The notes: generated by a model from the letters alone, not told the origin. A stretch of DNA of 64,000 nucleotides from Marinobacter salinexigens (GCF_008370345.1 NZ_VTUU01000006.1:125316-189315); one strand, 5' to 3'. Counted from the first letter of the stretch, positions 54,628 through 63,312 are shown. Numbers and translations: made by a program.

Positions 54628-54861
54628 TCAGCGCAGCAGATAGGGAATGTTGACGGTGACCGCATCGGTCGGACAGTCCGCCTCGCACGGCATGCAGTAC
54701 CAGCACTCGTCATACTTCATGTGGGCCTTGCCGGTTTCCTCGTTGATCCAGAGAACATCCAGCGGGCACACGTCGATGCACACGGTGCAGCCCTTGTCGG
54801 CGATGCATTTGTCCTCGTCAACAATGACGGGCACGGCGGCGTGGTGATTGGCTATAGGCAT
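54628..54861 (-). CDS. 4Fe-4S ferredoxin paired with the AprA-like flavoprotein
   Basis: The 77-residue product has two iron-sulfur sites: CIADKGCTVCIDVCPLDVL and CWYCMPCEADCPTDAV. The first has an unusual C-x5-C spacing. In dissimilatory APS reductase AprB plays the same role next to AprA, and here the gene directly follows the AprA-like gene (30-base gap). It is probably the electron carrier for the flavoprotein. Confidence 0.87.
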   Translation of the reverse strand: MPIANHHAAVPVIVDEDKCIADKGCTVCIDVCPLDVLWINEETGKAHMKYDECWYCMPCEADCPTDAVTVNIPYLLR

Positions 54862-54891
54862 AGTCGCTTCCTCTCTCGAATTCGTAGCTGA

Positions 54892-56625
54892 TTACTCGTT
54901 GGCGGCTTTCTGGACGCGCAATTTGTTGTAGGCATCCTTTTCCTCACCCAGAGGCACGATGTAGTCATCGACGGGACGCGTGCCGCTGGCCATCTGGCCG
55001 TTCTGATCCTTGTAGAGGCGGGTATGGCAGAACCAGTCGGCATCGTTCTGATCAGGGCAATCAACACGGTAGTGGTAGAGTCCCCAGCGGGATTCTGTGC
55101 GGTACAGTGAGGCGCGGGCAGCCATCTCGGCACAGTCGATGATGGACTGCACTTCCATGGCGCGAAGCAGTTCGTGGGGATCACGGGCACACAGTTTGGA
55201 CACGTCTTCCCGGACAGCGAGAATGCGCTCCAGGCCGATTTCCATTTTCTTGGTGACCTTGGGCGGTTGCAGGTAGTCATTCACCAGGCGGCGAACCTTG
55301 TATTCCATCTGCTCCGGAGGAATACCGTCTTTCACTTTCATCGGGGCCTGGATACGCTCAAGCTCGGTGGAGATAAAGGCTTCATCCAGCTCAACATCCC
55401 CGCGGGACTTGGCAAATTCCGCCGCACTCTCACCACAGATCTGGCCGTAAACGAAGGCCCCCAGCATGTAGTTGTGGGGCACACTGGCCATATCCCCTGC
55501 GCCGTAGAGGCCAGGTACCGTGGTCGCACCGGTTTCGTCGGTCCAGACCCCGGAGGCTGAGTGTCCGGAACAGAAGCCGATCTCAGAAATGTGCATCTCG
55601 ACCATGCGCTTGCGGTAATCCACTTCACGGCCTTCGTGGAAGCGGCCCCGGGTCGGGCGTTCGTTGGTGTGCAGAACGGTTTCGATTTCCTGAATGGTTT
55701 CCTCGGCCAGGTGGTCCAGTTTCAGGAATACCGGTCCGGTGCCGGAATCCAGTTCCTTGAAGAATTCCAGCATCATCTGACCGGACCAGTAATCACACTC
55801 GATAAAGCGCTCGCCATAGGCGTTGGCGGTGAAGCCGCCCAAAGGGCCGGTCACGTAGGCACAGGCCGGGCCGTTGTAGTCTTTCAGCAACGGGTTAACC
55901 TGGAAGCACTCCAGATTGGCGAGGTCTGCCCCCACGTGATAAGCCATGGCGTGGCCATCACCGCAGTTGGCCGGGTTCTCATAGGTACCGAAGAGGTAAC
56001 CGGATGTAGGCAGACCAATCCGCCCTGCAGCGCCGGTGGCCATGATCACCGCTTTTGCGCGGATGATGATGGGTTCGGCAGTCCGGGTGTTTACCCCGAT
56101 CATGCCCGCAATGTTGCCGTCTTTGTCTTTGAGCAGACGTGTCGCGGTATACCGGTTCTCCACATCAACCCGGTTGCGGCGAAGGCGCCGGTACAGGATC
56201 TTTTTGACGTTATGCCCTTCAGGCATCGGCAACACGTAGGTACCCAGGTGGTGCACCTTTTTCATGTCGTAGTCGCCGGTTTCATCTTTCTGGAAATGCA
56301 CGCCCCAGGAGTCCAGCTTTTCGATCATCGGGAATGAGCGGGTGGCATAAGCCATGAGCGCTGGCTGGTGCACGATCCCGTCATTGGCGATGGTGATTTC
56401 CTTGACGTACTGTTCCGGTGTTGCATGGCCCGGAACGACAGCGTTGTTGAGACCATCCATACCCATGGAAATGGCGCCGGACCGTTTCACGTTGGCCTTT
56501 TCCAACAGCATGACTTTCAGGTTCGGGTCCTGCTCCTTGACCGTGACAGCCGCCATGGGCCCGGCAGTGCCTCCGCCAATTACCAGAACGTCAGTATCGA
56601 TCACAGGGATGTCGTTGATATTCAT
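54892..56625 (-). CDS. AprA/fumarate-reductase-like FAD flavoprotein
   Basis: The 577-residue product has FAD motif VIGGGTAGPMAAV (residues ~15-27), the KRSGAISMGMDGLNNAV block, MATGAAGRIGLPTSGYLFGTYENPANCGDGHAMAYHVGA, and VPGLYGAGDMASVPHNYMLGAFVYGQICGESAA, the pattern shared by fumarate reductase, succinate dehydrogenase and AprA. The C-terminal helical cap has a late CPDQNDADWFCHTRLY. The 4Fe-4S partner and gene order resemble AprAB and, by my recollection, the AsfAB reductase-ferredoxin pair required for arylsulfonate use in Pseudomonas. The reaction here is unknown; sulfur removal from an organosulfur compound is the best guess. Confidence 0.8.
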   Translation of the reverse strand: MNINDIPVIDTDVLVIGGGTAGPMAAVTVKEQDPNLKVMLLEKANVKRSGAISMGMDGLNNAVVPGHATPEQYVKEITIANDGIVHQPALMAYATRSFPMIEKLDSWGVHFQKDETGDYDMKKVHHLGTYVLPMPEGHNVKKILYRRLRRNRVDVENRYTATRLLKDKDGNIAGMIGVNTRTAEPIIIRAKAVIMATGAAGRIGLPTSGYLFGTYENPANCGDGHAMAYHVGADLANLECFQVNPLLKDYNGPACAYVTGPLGGFTANAYGERFIECDYWSGQMMLEFFKELDSGTGPVFLKLDHLAEETIQEIETVLHTNERPTRGRFHEGREVDYRKRMVEMHISEIGFCSGHSASGVWTDETGATTVPGLYGAGDMASVPHNYMLGAFVYGQICGESAAEFAKSRGDVELDEAFISTELERIQAPMKVKDGIPPEQMEYKVRRLVNDYLQPPKVTKKMEIGLERILAVREDVSKLCARDPHELLRAMEVQSIIDCAEMAARASLYRTESRWGLYHYRVDCPDQNDADWFCHTRLYKDQNGQMASGTRPVDDYIVPLGEEKDAYNKLRVQKAANE

Positions 56626-56634
56626 TGGTCTCTC

Positions 56635-57384
56635 CTATTTCCGGTCAATCCGGAACTGATATTTGAATGAGTCACCGCGATAGCACAGGTATTCAAAGTC
56701 GATGGGACGACCGTTCCGGTCGTGAGTGAGTCGTTCGACCCGGAGAATCGCTTCTCCGGTTTTCAGGTTCAGGTACTGGCGTGTTTCGTCATCGGCGAGA
56801 ATGGCGTCAAGACTGATATCCGCGCCGCCAAGCGGGATGCCGAAACGGTTCTCAAGCATCGGAAAAATGTCGTTGGAGAGGTCCAGCCCGAACATTTGTC
56901 CGCCGATATCCACCGGGAAGTAGCTGTTCTCCACACAGACCGGCGAGCGGTTCAGGTACCGCACCCGCTTCACTTCCACCGCCTGGTCACCTGCAGCCAG
57001 ATCCAGGGCGGCTGCAACCGCTTTGGGTGGCTTGAGTTGCTGGATGCTCAGAACCCTCGCAGACGCTTCGTAGCCCTGGGCTGCCATGGCCTCGCCGAAG
57101 CCTTCGAGTCGCTGAACGTTCTGTACCGCTTTCGGCTTGCTGACGAACGTGCCCTTGCCCTGAGCGCTGAACACAAGGCCCTCGTTATGGAGATCCCGCA
57201 GGGCCTGGCGAATGGTGATCCGGCTGACACCAAAGGCGTTCATCATTTCATTCTCCGAGGGCAGCCGTTCGTGTACCTGATAACTGCCATCGAGAATCTG
57301 GCGGCGAAGGTTGTCGCGGATCTGCACATACAGCGGCAGCGGCGATTCGCCCGGAATCAGTTGAGTTGCATCTTGCATGTCCAA
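56635..57384 (-). CDS. GntR/HutC (UTRA-domain) transcriptional regulator
   Basis: The 249-residue product has the GntR winged helix (PLYVQIRDNLRRQILDGSYQVHERLPSENEMMNAFGVSRITIRQALRDLHNEGLV) and a UTRA effector domain (NRSPVCVENSYFPVDIGGQMFGLDL; LKTGEAILRVERLTHDRNGRPIDFEYLCYRGD). It sits inside the run, between the ABC ATPase and the flavoprotein, 9 bases from the latter. The UTRA domain probably binds the imported compound or a product. Such self-located regulators often repress their operon. Confidence 0.9.
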   Translation of the reverse strand: MDMQDATQLIPGESPLPLYVQIRDNLRRQILDGSYQVHERLPSENEMMNAFGVSRITIRQALRDLHNEGLVFSAQGKGTFVSKPKAVQNVQRLEGFGEAMAAQGYEASARVLSIQQLKPPKAVAAALDLAAGDQAVEVKRVRYLNRSPVCVENSYFPVDIGGQMFGLDLSNDIFPMLENRFGIPLGGADISLDAILADDETRQYLNLKTGEAILRVERLTHDRNGRPIDFEYLCYRGDSFKYQFRIDRK

Positions 57385-57449
57385 CCCTCCGTCTTGTTAT
57401 GACAGGTCATGGCAAGCATGACGGTCAGTGATTGCTGAATGGCCATGGT

Positions 57450-58328
57450 TCAACCCACCTTGTTCTGTTGCTGGAAAGCATTCAGGGTCTCCCGGCGAAT
57501 CAGGTCCAGGCACTGGCGTTTAAGCTTCATGAAGTCCGGGCTGGTCAACAGGGACTGCTCCCGCGGTCTCGGCAGAGTCACTTCAATGTCGGCAATGATG
57601 CGCCCCGGGCTCGCGCTCATGACCACGATCCGGTCCGAGAGGAACACCGCTTCATCAATGTCGTGTGTTACGAAAACCACGGTGTTGCGGAACTCACTCC
57701 AGATCTCCAGCAGGTTCTCCTGCATCATGATCCGCGTCTGAGCATCCAGAGCGCCAAATGGCTCGTCCATCAACAAAACACTGGGATAGTTGGCGAGCGC
57801 CCGGGCAATTCCGACACGCTGCTGCATACCTCCGGACAACGTGTTCGGATAGGCATTCTCGAAGGCTGCCAGCCCTACCAGTGACAGAAAGGTTCGGGCA
57901 ATGCTGTTGGCTTCGTTCTGGCCGGTACCTGCCATCAAAGGGCCGAAGGCCACGTTTTCCTTCACGGTTTTCCATGGAAACAGCGAGTGCTGCTGAAAGA
58001 CCATGCCCCGATCCGGTCCGGGTTCTGTTACCGCCTTTCCGTCCACCAGAACTTCTCCCTGGCTGGGCGACACGAAGCCCGCGACGGTGTTCATCAGGGT
58101 GGATTTACCGCAACCGGATGGCCCGAGCAGACAGACAAACTCACCGGGCTGAATGGTCAGGTTGGCGTCTTTGACTGCGACGTGCGGGCCACTCTGGGTA
58201 TCAAACACAATGTCGACATCCCGCACCGAGATCCGTCCTCTCTCACTGCCTGACTTACTTTCCTTCGCGCGCAGCCGGCTGTGGTCCAGTACCGCTAATC
58301 GATTGTCGTTAACAGCAACATCACTCAT
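57450..58328 (-). CDS. Nitrate/sulfonate/taurine-type ABC transporter ATP-binding protein
   Basis: I take the ATG at 58328, which overlaps the permease stop by 4 bases (ATGA); product 292 residues. Walker A is LLGPSGCGKSTLMNTVAGF, signature LSGGMQQRVGIARALA, Walker B VLLMDEPFGALD, H-loop VTHDIDEAVFLSDR. The sequence is of the SsuB/TauB/NrtD group. Confidence 0.9.
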   Translation of the reverse strand: MSDVAVNDNRLAVLDHSRLRAKESKSGSERGRISVRDVDIVFDTQSGPHVAVKDANLTIQPGEFVCLLGPSGCGKSTLMNTVAGFVSPSQGEVLVDGKAVTEPGPDRGMVFQQHSLFPWKTVKENVAFGPLMAGTGQNEANSIARTFLSLVGLAAFENAYPNTLSGGMQQRVGIARALANYPSVLLMDEPFGALDAQTRIMMQENLLEIWSEFRNTVVFVTHDIDEAVFLSDRIVVMSASPGRIIADIEVTLPRPREQSLLTSPDFMKLKRQCLDLIRRETLNAFQQQNKVG

Positions 58329-59269
58329 GACCGGCCTCCTTTGGCTTGCCACTTCAGCAGTGGCTTACAGGCAAAGCGAACCAGCAGCGTACAGAGGGTG
58401 CCGAGGCCACCGATGGTAAGCATGCCGATGATGATCTGGGGGTACTGAATCAGCGTGTAGGAGTTCCAGGTGTAGTAGCCGATGCCGTACTGGCCGCTGA
58501 TGATTTCCCCTGCCAGCAAGGAGAACCAGGCAACCCCCATTCCGATGGCAAGCCCCGCAACAATGGATGGCATGGCCCCCGGCAGGATCACGTGCCAGAG
58601 AATGGCTGTGCGGCTTGCGCCCAGACTCCGCGCTGCGCGAACCAGAACGCTGTTGGTCTGCTCGACACCGTGAACCGTGTTCAGGACGACCGGGAACAGA
58701 GCCCCGAGAAAGGTGATGAAAACAATGCTGGCCTGCTCGGTGGGCAGCATCAGGATAGCCAGAGGAATCCAGGCAACGGCGGGGATAGGCCGCAGCAGTT
58801 CGATGTACGGCAGGATGATATCTTCCGCCCAACGGGAGCGACCCATGGCCACACCCAGCAATACGCCCAGTACAACCGCCAGACCGTAGGCGATGGCTAC
58901 CCGCTCCATACTGTGGAGGATATGGAGATAAAACTCCTGACCCGTCAGTTCAGTGATCAGCGCAGACCACACAACGGTGGGCGCCGGGATGTTTTCGAAA
59001 TTGATGTAGAAGTGGAGCCCGCTGGTTGAGGCGGCTTGCCAGAGCACTACAGCCACAACGAGGGCCAGGGTTCTTATGCCATAACGAACCCCCGTGGTTT
59101 TGAGCCAAAGCATGGCGGGTGCTGGCGCCACACGTTCAGGCATCCGATCCACAGCGGCCACCGCGCCAGGGGATTCCTGCTCGCCGGAGACAGGCCCCTG
59201 GTCGCTGGAATCCACTTCCAGCACCGGCGGTTCCGGCGTTTTGAATGCAACGTTACTTTTCGTGTCCAT
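58325..59269 (-). CDS. Nitrate/sulfonate/taurine-type ABC transporter permease
   Basis: From the ATG at 59269 (GAGGAG site), 314 residues. A long hydrophilic N-terminal arm (~70 residues) precedes about six helices. The EAA-type motif reads ARSLGASRTAILWHVILPGAMPSIVAGLAIGMG, which is the TauC/SsuC pattern. The N-terminal arm is longer than usual for the family. Confidence 0.88.
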   Translation of the reverse strand: MDTKSNVAFKTPEPPVLEVDSSDQGPVSGEQESPGAVAAVDRMPERVAPAPAMLWLKTTGVRYGIRTLALVVAVVLWQAASTSGLHFYINFENIPAPTVVWSALITELTGQEFYLHILHSMERVAIAYGLAVVLGVLLGVAMGRSRWAEDIILPYIELLRPIPAVAWIPLAILMLPTEQASIVFITFLGALFPVVLNTVHGVEQTNSVLVRAARSLGASRTAILWHVILPGAMPSIVAGLAIGMGVAWFSLLAGEIISGQYGIGYYTWNSYTLIQYPQIIIGMLTIGGLGTLCTLLVRFACKPLLKWQAKGGRS

Positions 59270-59329
59270 ATTCTGCTCCTCAGACCGGGAACCGTGCAGG
59301 TGTCCGGTCAGACACCCGCACGGTTCCAC

Positions 59330-60691
59330 TCACTGCGCCATCGCAAGGGTTGTGCCCGGCTTTACCGGGGAGCCACCATGTTGAGCTACGTAATTCTCGG
59401 AATCGGTCTTCTTCAGGAAGGCAACTACCTCGCCGTCATCACCACGTACCAGGTACGCAGCCTTGCCGAAGAGCTTCAGTCCGGTCAGGTTGTCGTACAC
59501 ATAGGTCGCATTGATGGGACTGTCTGCACTGCTGGAGGCTTCCAGCATGTCAGCGATGCTGTCGTATTTGACGATGCCCTTATCCTCAAACCAGATCTCG
59601 GCAGGCTTGAGCGCGGGGTTGCCGGCTTCGGATGCCACAACAGAATCGACCATGGCGTCATAGTCCAGATCCATCTCGTCATAGGCCGTGCGCAGATAGC
59701 TGTCATCCACCCAGCGGTCGAAATCGAGATCGGGCACGCCCACTTCCCGTTTCAGAAGATCAAGGTCGTATTTCATGGCATCCACCCATTCATCCTTGAT
59801 GCTGGCTTCTGCCGTGGTGATACCGCCTTCACTGAAGTAGAGGTAGAGAACCTCCTTTTCCACGCCGGTCCATTCAGACACCTTGACCGCAGCTTCCATC
59901 GGGTTTTCCTGAATCCACTTCTGGGCAGCCAGGGTGGCTTTCAGGACGCCTTCAACGACTTCGGGATACTTCTCGGCATAGCTCTCGCGAACCACAATGC
60001 CGTGAAAGGTGGGGACTTTGGCTTCGCTGCCGTCATAGATTTTCCGGCCGGTGGCGCGGTACTCCATGATTTCGGACCAGGGGCAGAAATCCGCGTGGGC
60101 ATCAATTCGGCCAGCCTGGATGTTGGCAGCACCAACCGCCGGGCTCTGGTTAACGATCCGTACCTTGTCACTTAATCCGGCTTCACTGAGAGCTTTGAGG
60201 GTCATCCCCCAGGCTGCACTTCCTACCGGCACCGACAAGGTCTTGCCTTCCAGGTCTGCGAGGCTTTGTGCCGGTGAATCGATGGGAACAACAATGCCAT
60301 TGCCTGTTCCCCGAAGGTTGTACCCGGTAACGGCAATAAAGCGGGTTTCCTGTTTACCGGTTTCCTGGAACTTAGCGCCGTTAACGATCAACGGGTAATC
60401 ACCCATAACGCCGAATTCGAGTTTGTTAGCGAGCATCTGGTTGGTGATGGGGGGACCTGAATCGTAGTCCCGGAACACGATGTCGTAATCGACATCTTTG
60501 TACTTACCGGTCGTGGGGAGGTATTTATCCAGAAGGTTCAGCTTTTCAAGCACAATACCGCCGGAAACCGTGTTGGTAACCATGCTCTGGTGGCCTATAC
60601 CTACGCGGATGGTTTCGGCTGCCCCGGCTCCTGAAAACAGCGTGAGCGATCCGCATAGCGTGAGTGTTGCAAGCGTTTTTGAGTCTCTCAT
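59330..60691 (-). CDS. NitT/TauT-type ABC substrate-binding protein with C-terminal NosL-like domain
   Basis: The 453-residue product has a Sec signal peptide (residues 1-25) and a NitT/TauT binding fold: NQMLANKLEFGVMGDYPLIVNGAKF, LEGKTLSVPVGSAAWGMTLKAL, and RIDAHADFCPWSEIMEY. Family members usually end near residue 330-340. Here residues ~364-443 continue as a second domain (IWFEDKGIVKYDSIADML, ATYVYDNLTGLKLFGKAAYLV, VAFLKKTDSENYVAQHGG) that matches the NosL pattern, whose hallmark end is a DA-x-(F/Y)-x3-HGG motif. The N-terminal Cys/Met copper site of NosL is absent. It heads the 13-gene run, 278 bases after the dioxygenase stop. Confidence 0.82.
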   Translation of the reverse strand: MRDSKTLATLTLCGSLTLFSGAGAAETIRVGIGHQSMVTNTVSGGIVLEKLNLLDKYLPTTGKYKDVDYDIVFRDYDSGPPITNQMLANKLEFGVMGDYPLIVNGAKFQETGKQETRFIAVTGYNLRGTGNGIVVPIDSPAQSLADLEGKTLSVPVGSAAWGMTLKALSEAGLSDKVRIVNQSPAVGAANIQAGRIDAHADFCPWSEIMEYRATGRKIYDGSEAKVPTFHGIVVRESYAEKYPEVVEGVLKATLAAQKWIQENPMEAAVKVSEWTGVEKEVLYLYFSEGGITTAEASIKDEWVDAMKYDLDLLKREVGVPDLDFDRWVDDSYLRTAYDEMDLDYDAMVDSVVASEAGNPALKPAEIWFEDKGIVKYDSIADMLEASSSADSPINATYVYDNLTGLKLFGKAAYLVRGDDGEVVAFLKKTDSENYVAQHGGSPVKPGTTLAMAQ

Positions 60692-60969
60692 CGTCTTTGC
60701 TTTCCGTTTGAGTTTGCTTGTACTAACAGGTCATGACCCCCGTAGTAGGTGTTGCACCTCCTGTGCCAAGAACAAAAAGCGAGTAGATACCCATTTGTTT
60801 TAAAAGGGTTTTTGAAATTTAATTAGCTTTGCAAAGTGAATTTTCGGGCGAGAAACAGATGCCCCCGCATGGTGCGGGGGCCGAAAAGAGGGTCCAGAAC
60901 AGAACAGGCTATTTGCGAGGGTCTATAACAAGTAGTGCAAGCAGAGAGTGGGCTTTCAGGTATCTGTCT
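60692..60969. promoter_or_regulatory. Likely promoter region of the 13-gene run
   Basis: A 278-base gap, the only long gap upstream of the run. It is AT-rich just before the binding-protein start (around 60800-60840) and contains the dioxygenase hairpin at 60861. No clear palindromic GntR/HutC operator was found by eye. Confidence 0.4.
60861..60881 (-). terminator. GC-rich hairpin downstream of the dioxygenase gene
   Basis: GCCCCCGCA and TGCGGGGGC form a perfect 9-bp stem with a 3-base loop. On the minus strand it lies ~90 bases after the dioxygenase stop and is followed by only scattered T, so its termination strength is uncertain. Confidence 0.5.
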
Positions 60970-61776
60970 TCAACTTCTACGCCAACCAAACATCCCCGAT
61001 TTTTTGCCCAGAATCGTAGCCGATATGTGGCTTTCGCTTGGCTTGCCTGCCAACCCGTAGCAGACATGCAGTGGCAGGAGGTGCTCCTCCCGGGGGTGAC
61101 AGAACCGGGCGTGGGGCGCGTCTTCCCAGTGTTCGAGCCTGCTGGAACGCTCTGCTTCATCAAGCGTTGCATCCATACAGGTCTGTTCCAGCCAATGCTC
61201 AAAACCTTCGTTGCGGGCGCGAAGTTCCGGCGTATCGGGCGCAAAAAATGCGCGCATGTTATGGAATGAGAACCCGGAGCCAATCACCAGCAGATCATCG
61301 TAATCCAGGGCCTGCAGTGCCCGGCCGATGGCAATGTGGCCCGCGGCGTCGAGATTGTTCATCAGGGACAGTTGGATGCAGGGAATATCCGCTGCGGGGT
61401 ACATCAGTGTCAGCGGCACAAACAACCCGTGATCAAACCCCCTCTGCTCATCGAGCTTTGCAGGAATGCCTGCCTGCTCCAGCGCCTGGTGTACCTTCCT
61501 GGCCAATTCAGGCTCACCCGGGCAGGGGTACTGAATTTCGTAGGTCTCCGGCGGAAAACCGTAGTAATCGTAAATCAGCGATGGGTTGGCGCCTGCCGTA
61601 ATCGTGGGCACCGATTCTTCCCAGTGGGCACTGATCAGGAGGATAGCTTTCGGTCTGGGCAGCTCAGCCGCGATATCCCTGAGCCTGTCGACCATTTCCT
61701 TGTGGCCCGGATCACCCATCAGGGGCATCGGTCCACCGCCGTGGGAAATAAACAAAATGTCCGTTTGATGATTCAT
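60970..61776 (-). CDS. DODA-type (LigB family) extradiol dioxygenase
   Basis: From the ATG at 61776 (GGGAG site), 268 residues: LFISHGGGPMPLMGDPGHK near the start, ILLISAHWEE, FDHGLFVPLTLMYP and VIGSGFSFHNMRAFFAP, which supply the His and Glu metal ligands of the LigB/YgiD family. It cleaves catechol-like rings or related substrates with non-haem iron. It is the last of three co-directional genes with the hydroquinone reductase and DoxX. Confidence 0.85.
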   Translation of the reverse strand: MNHQTDILFISHGGGPMPLMGDPGHKEMVDRLRDIAAELPRPKAILLISAHWEESVPTITAGANPSLIYDYYGFPPETYEIQYPCPGEPELARKVHQALEQAGIPAKLDEQRGFDHGLFVPLTLMYPAADIPCIQLSLMNNLDAAGHIAIGRALQALDYDDLLVIGSGFSFHNMRAFFAPDTPELRARNEGFEHWLEQTCMDATLDEAERSSRLEHWEDAPHARFCHPREEHLLPLHVCYGLAGKPSESHISATILGKKSGMFGWRRS

Positions 61777-61825
61777 GACCAGTACTCCCTGAATGTCGGT
61801 GTGTTCGGGCTCGCGCCCCCTAGTA

Positions 61826-62773
61826 TCAGATGGGTTCAGGTCCAGCAGGCACAATGCCACCCGGGTTCAATGCCTTGATGGAGTAGTAACCCGCTTTGAT
61901 GTGGTCAAGATGCACCGTCTCGGCAATACCATCCAGAGCCAGAATCCGCTTCATATAGGCGTAAAGTGCATCCATGGATTTCAGCGTGTTCCGGTTACAC
62001 TTGAAAAGACCGTGGTAGGCCGCGTCAAAACGAATCAGCGTGACAAACAGACGCACATCCGTTTCCGTCAGCCTGTCACCGAACAGGTAAGCCCGGCCAT
62101 CTGACAAGCGAGCCTCCAATTCATCCAAAGCTGTGAACACCTTCAGATAAGCCTCATCATAGGCCTGCTGGGTGGACGCAAAGCCTGCCTGGTACACACC
62201 ATTGTTCAGGTCTGTGTAGATGTAGGCATTCAATGCATCAATATCGTCTGCGAGATCCGAAGGGTAAAGATCCGGCCCCTGATCCACGAGATCGTTGAAT
62301 GCCGAGTTCAACATGCGCAGGATGTCTGCCGATTCATTGTTGACGATGGTTCCGGTTTTCTTGTCCCAGAGCACCGGTACCGTTGCCCGCCCTGAAATTC
62401 CGGCGTCGGCCTTGGTATAGAGTTCATGCATATAACGGGCACCATTCAGCGCATCGTCCTCTGCGCCGGAGAAACCACCAAACTGCCAGCCCTGATCCGT
62501 CAGCCTCGGGTTCACGATCGTCACTCCAATCAATGACTGCAGCCCTTTCAGCTCACGGACCATCAGCGCACGGGAGGCCCACGGGCAGATATAAGCCACA
62601 TAAAGATGGTAACGGTCCGCTTCTGCCTTGAATCCGCCCTGGCCGGTGGGGCCAGGCTCGCCGTCCGGCGTTATCCAGTTCCGGAAAGACGATGTCTGCC
62701 GGATAAACCGCCCCTCATCGTCCTGCGCCTGTACCGGCTGCCAATTTTCCTTCCAGACTCCGTTAACCAGCAT
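61826..62773 (-). CDS. Glutathionyl-hydroquinone reductase (YqjG-like)
   Basis: The 315-residue product has a thioredoxin-like N-terminal half with the catalytic YICPWASRALMVRELKGL and a conserved WQFGGFSG, then DKKTGTIVNNESADILRML, and a helical GST C-domain. This is the Xi-class GST pattern. It reduces glutathionyl-hydroquinones with glutathione. It lies 77 bases after the DoxX gene and 49 before the dioxygenase start. Confidence 0.87.
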   Translation of the reverse strand: MLVNGVWKENWQPVQAQDDEGRFIRQTSSFRNWITPDGEPGPTGQGGFKAEADRYHLYVAYICPWASRALMVRELKGLQSLIGVTIVNPRLTDQGWQFGGFSGAEDDALNGARYMHELYTKADAGISGRATVPVLWDKKTGTIVNNESADILRMLNSAFNDLVDQGPDLYPSDLADDIDALNAYIYTDLNNGVYQAGFASTQQAYDEAYLKVFTALDELEARLSDGRAYLFGDRLTETDVRLFVTLIRFDAAYHGLFKCNRNTLKSMDALYAYMKRILALDGIAETVHLDHIKAGYYSIKALNPGGIVPAGPEPI

Positions 62774-62850
62774 GTGCTCTCCCCCGTTTCAGTCACGCTC
62801 CCCGACATCCGGGGAGCGCTGTACCTGATCGTTGCCGTGTCTTATTGCAC

Positions 62851-63312
62851 TCAGCGACCAGTGCCGCCGCCAAGACGGTTCAACAGAACGTTATCCAGCG
62901 CGAAGCGTCCACCACCCTGAATGGCCAGGGACAGAGTCACAACGAACAGGGTGAGTGCGTACTCATAACCGTTGTTGGACATGAACAGACCGTTGCCAAT
63001 GTGCACGGCGAAAATAGCAACCAGCATGGCAAAAGCGCTGACCAGTGCCGCCGGGCGAGTCAGAAGGCCCAATGCCAGCGCCAGGCCGCCAAAGAACTCC
63101 GCACTGCCTGCCATCAGGGCCATCAGGTAGCCGGGTTCAAGACCAATGCTCGCCATCCATTGTCCGGTACCTTCCAGACCATACCCGCCAAACCAGGCGA
63201 AAAGCTTCTGTGCTCCGTGGGCTGCCAGAATAAGCCCAACGGGTACCCGCAGGACCAACGCAGCAAAGCCACCGTTGGAACCCAAAAGAGCCTTGATAAA
63301 TTGAGTGTTCAT
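62851..63312 (-). CDS. DoxX family membrane protein
   Basis: The 153-residue product has four hydrophobic helices and the DoxX pattern: LRVPVGLILAAHGAQKLFAWFGGYGLEGTGQWM and GSAEFFGGLALALGLLTRPAALVSAFAMLVAI. Such proteins are linked to thiol or quinone redox reactions in the inner membrane. It is divergent from the LysR gene and heads a three-gene unit. Confidence 0.87.
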   Translation of the reverse strand: MNTQFIKALLGSNGGFAALVLRVPVGLILAAHGAQKLFAWFGGYGLEGTGQWMASIGLEPGYLMALMAGSAEFFGGLALALGLLTRPAALVSAFAMLVAIFAVHIGNGLFMSNNGYEYALTLFVVTLSLAIQGGGRFALDNVLLNRLGGGTGR

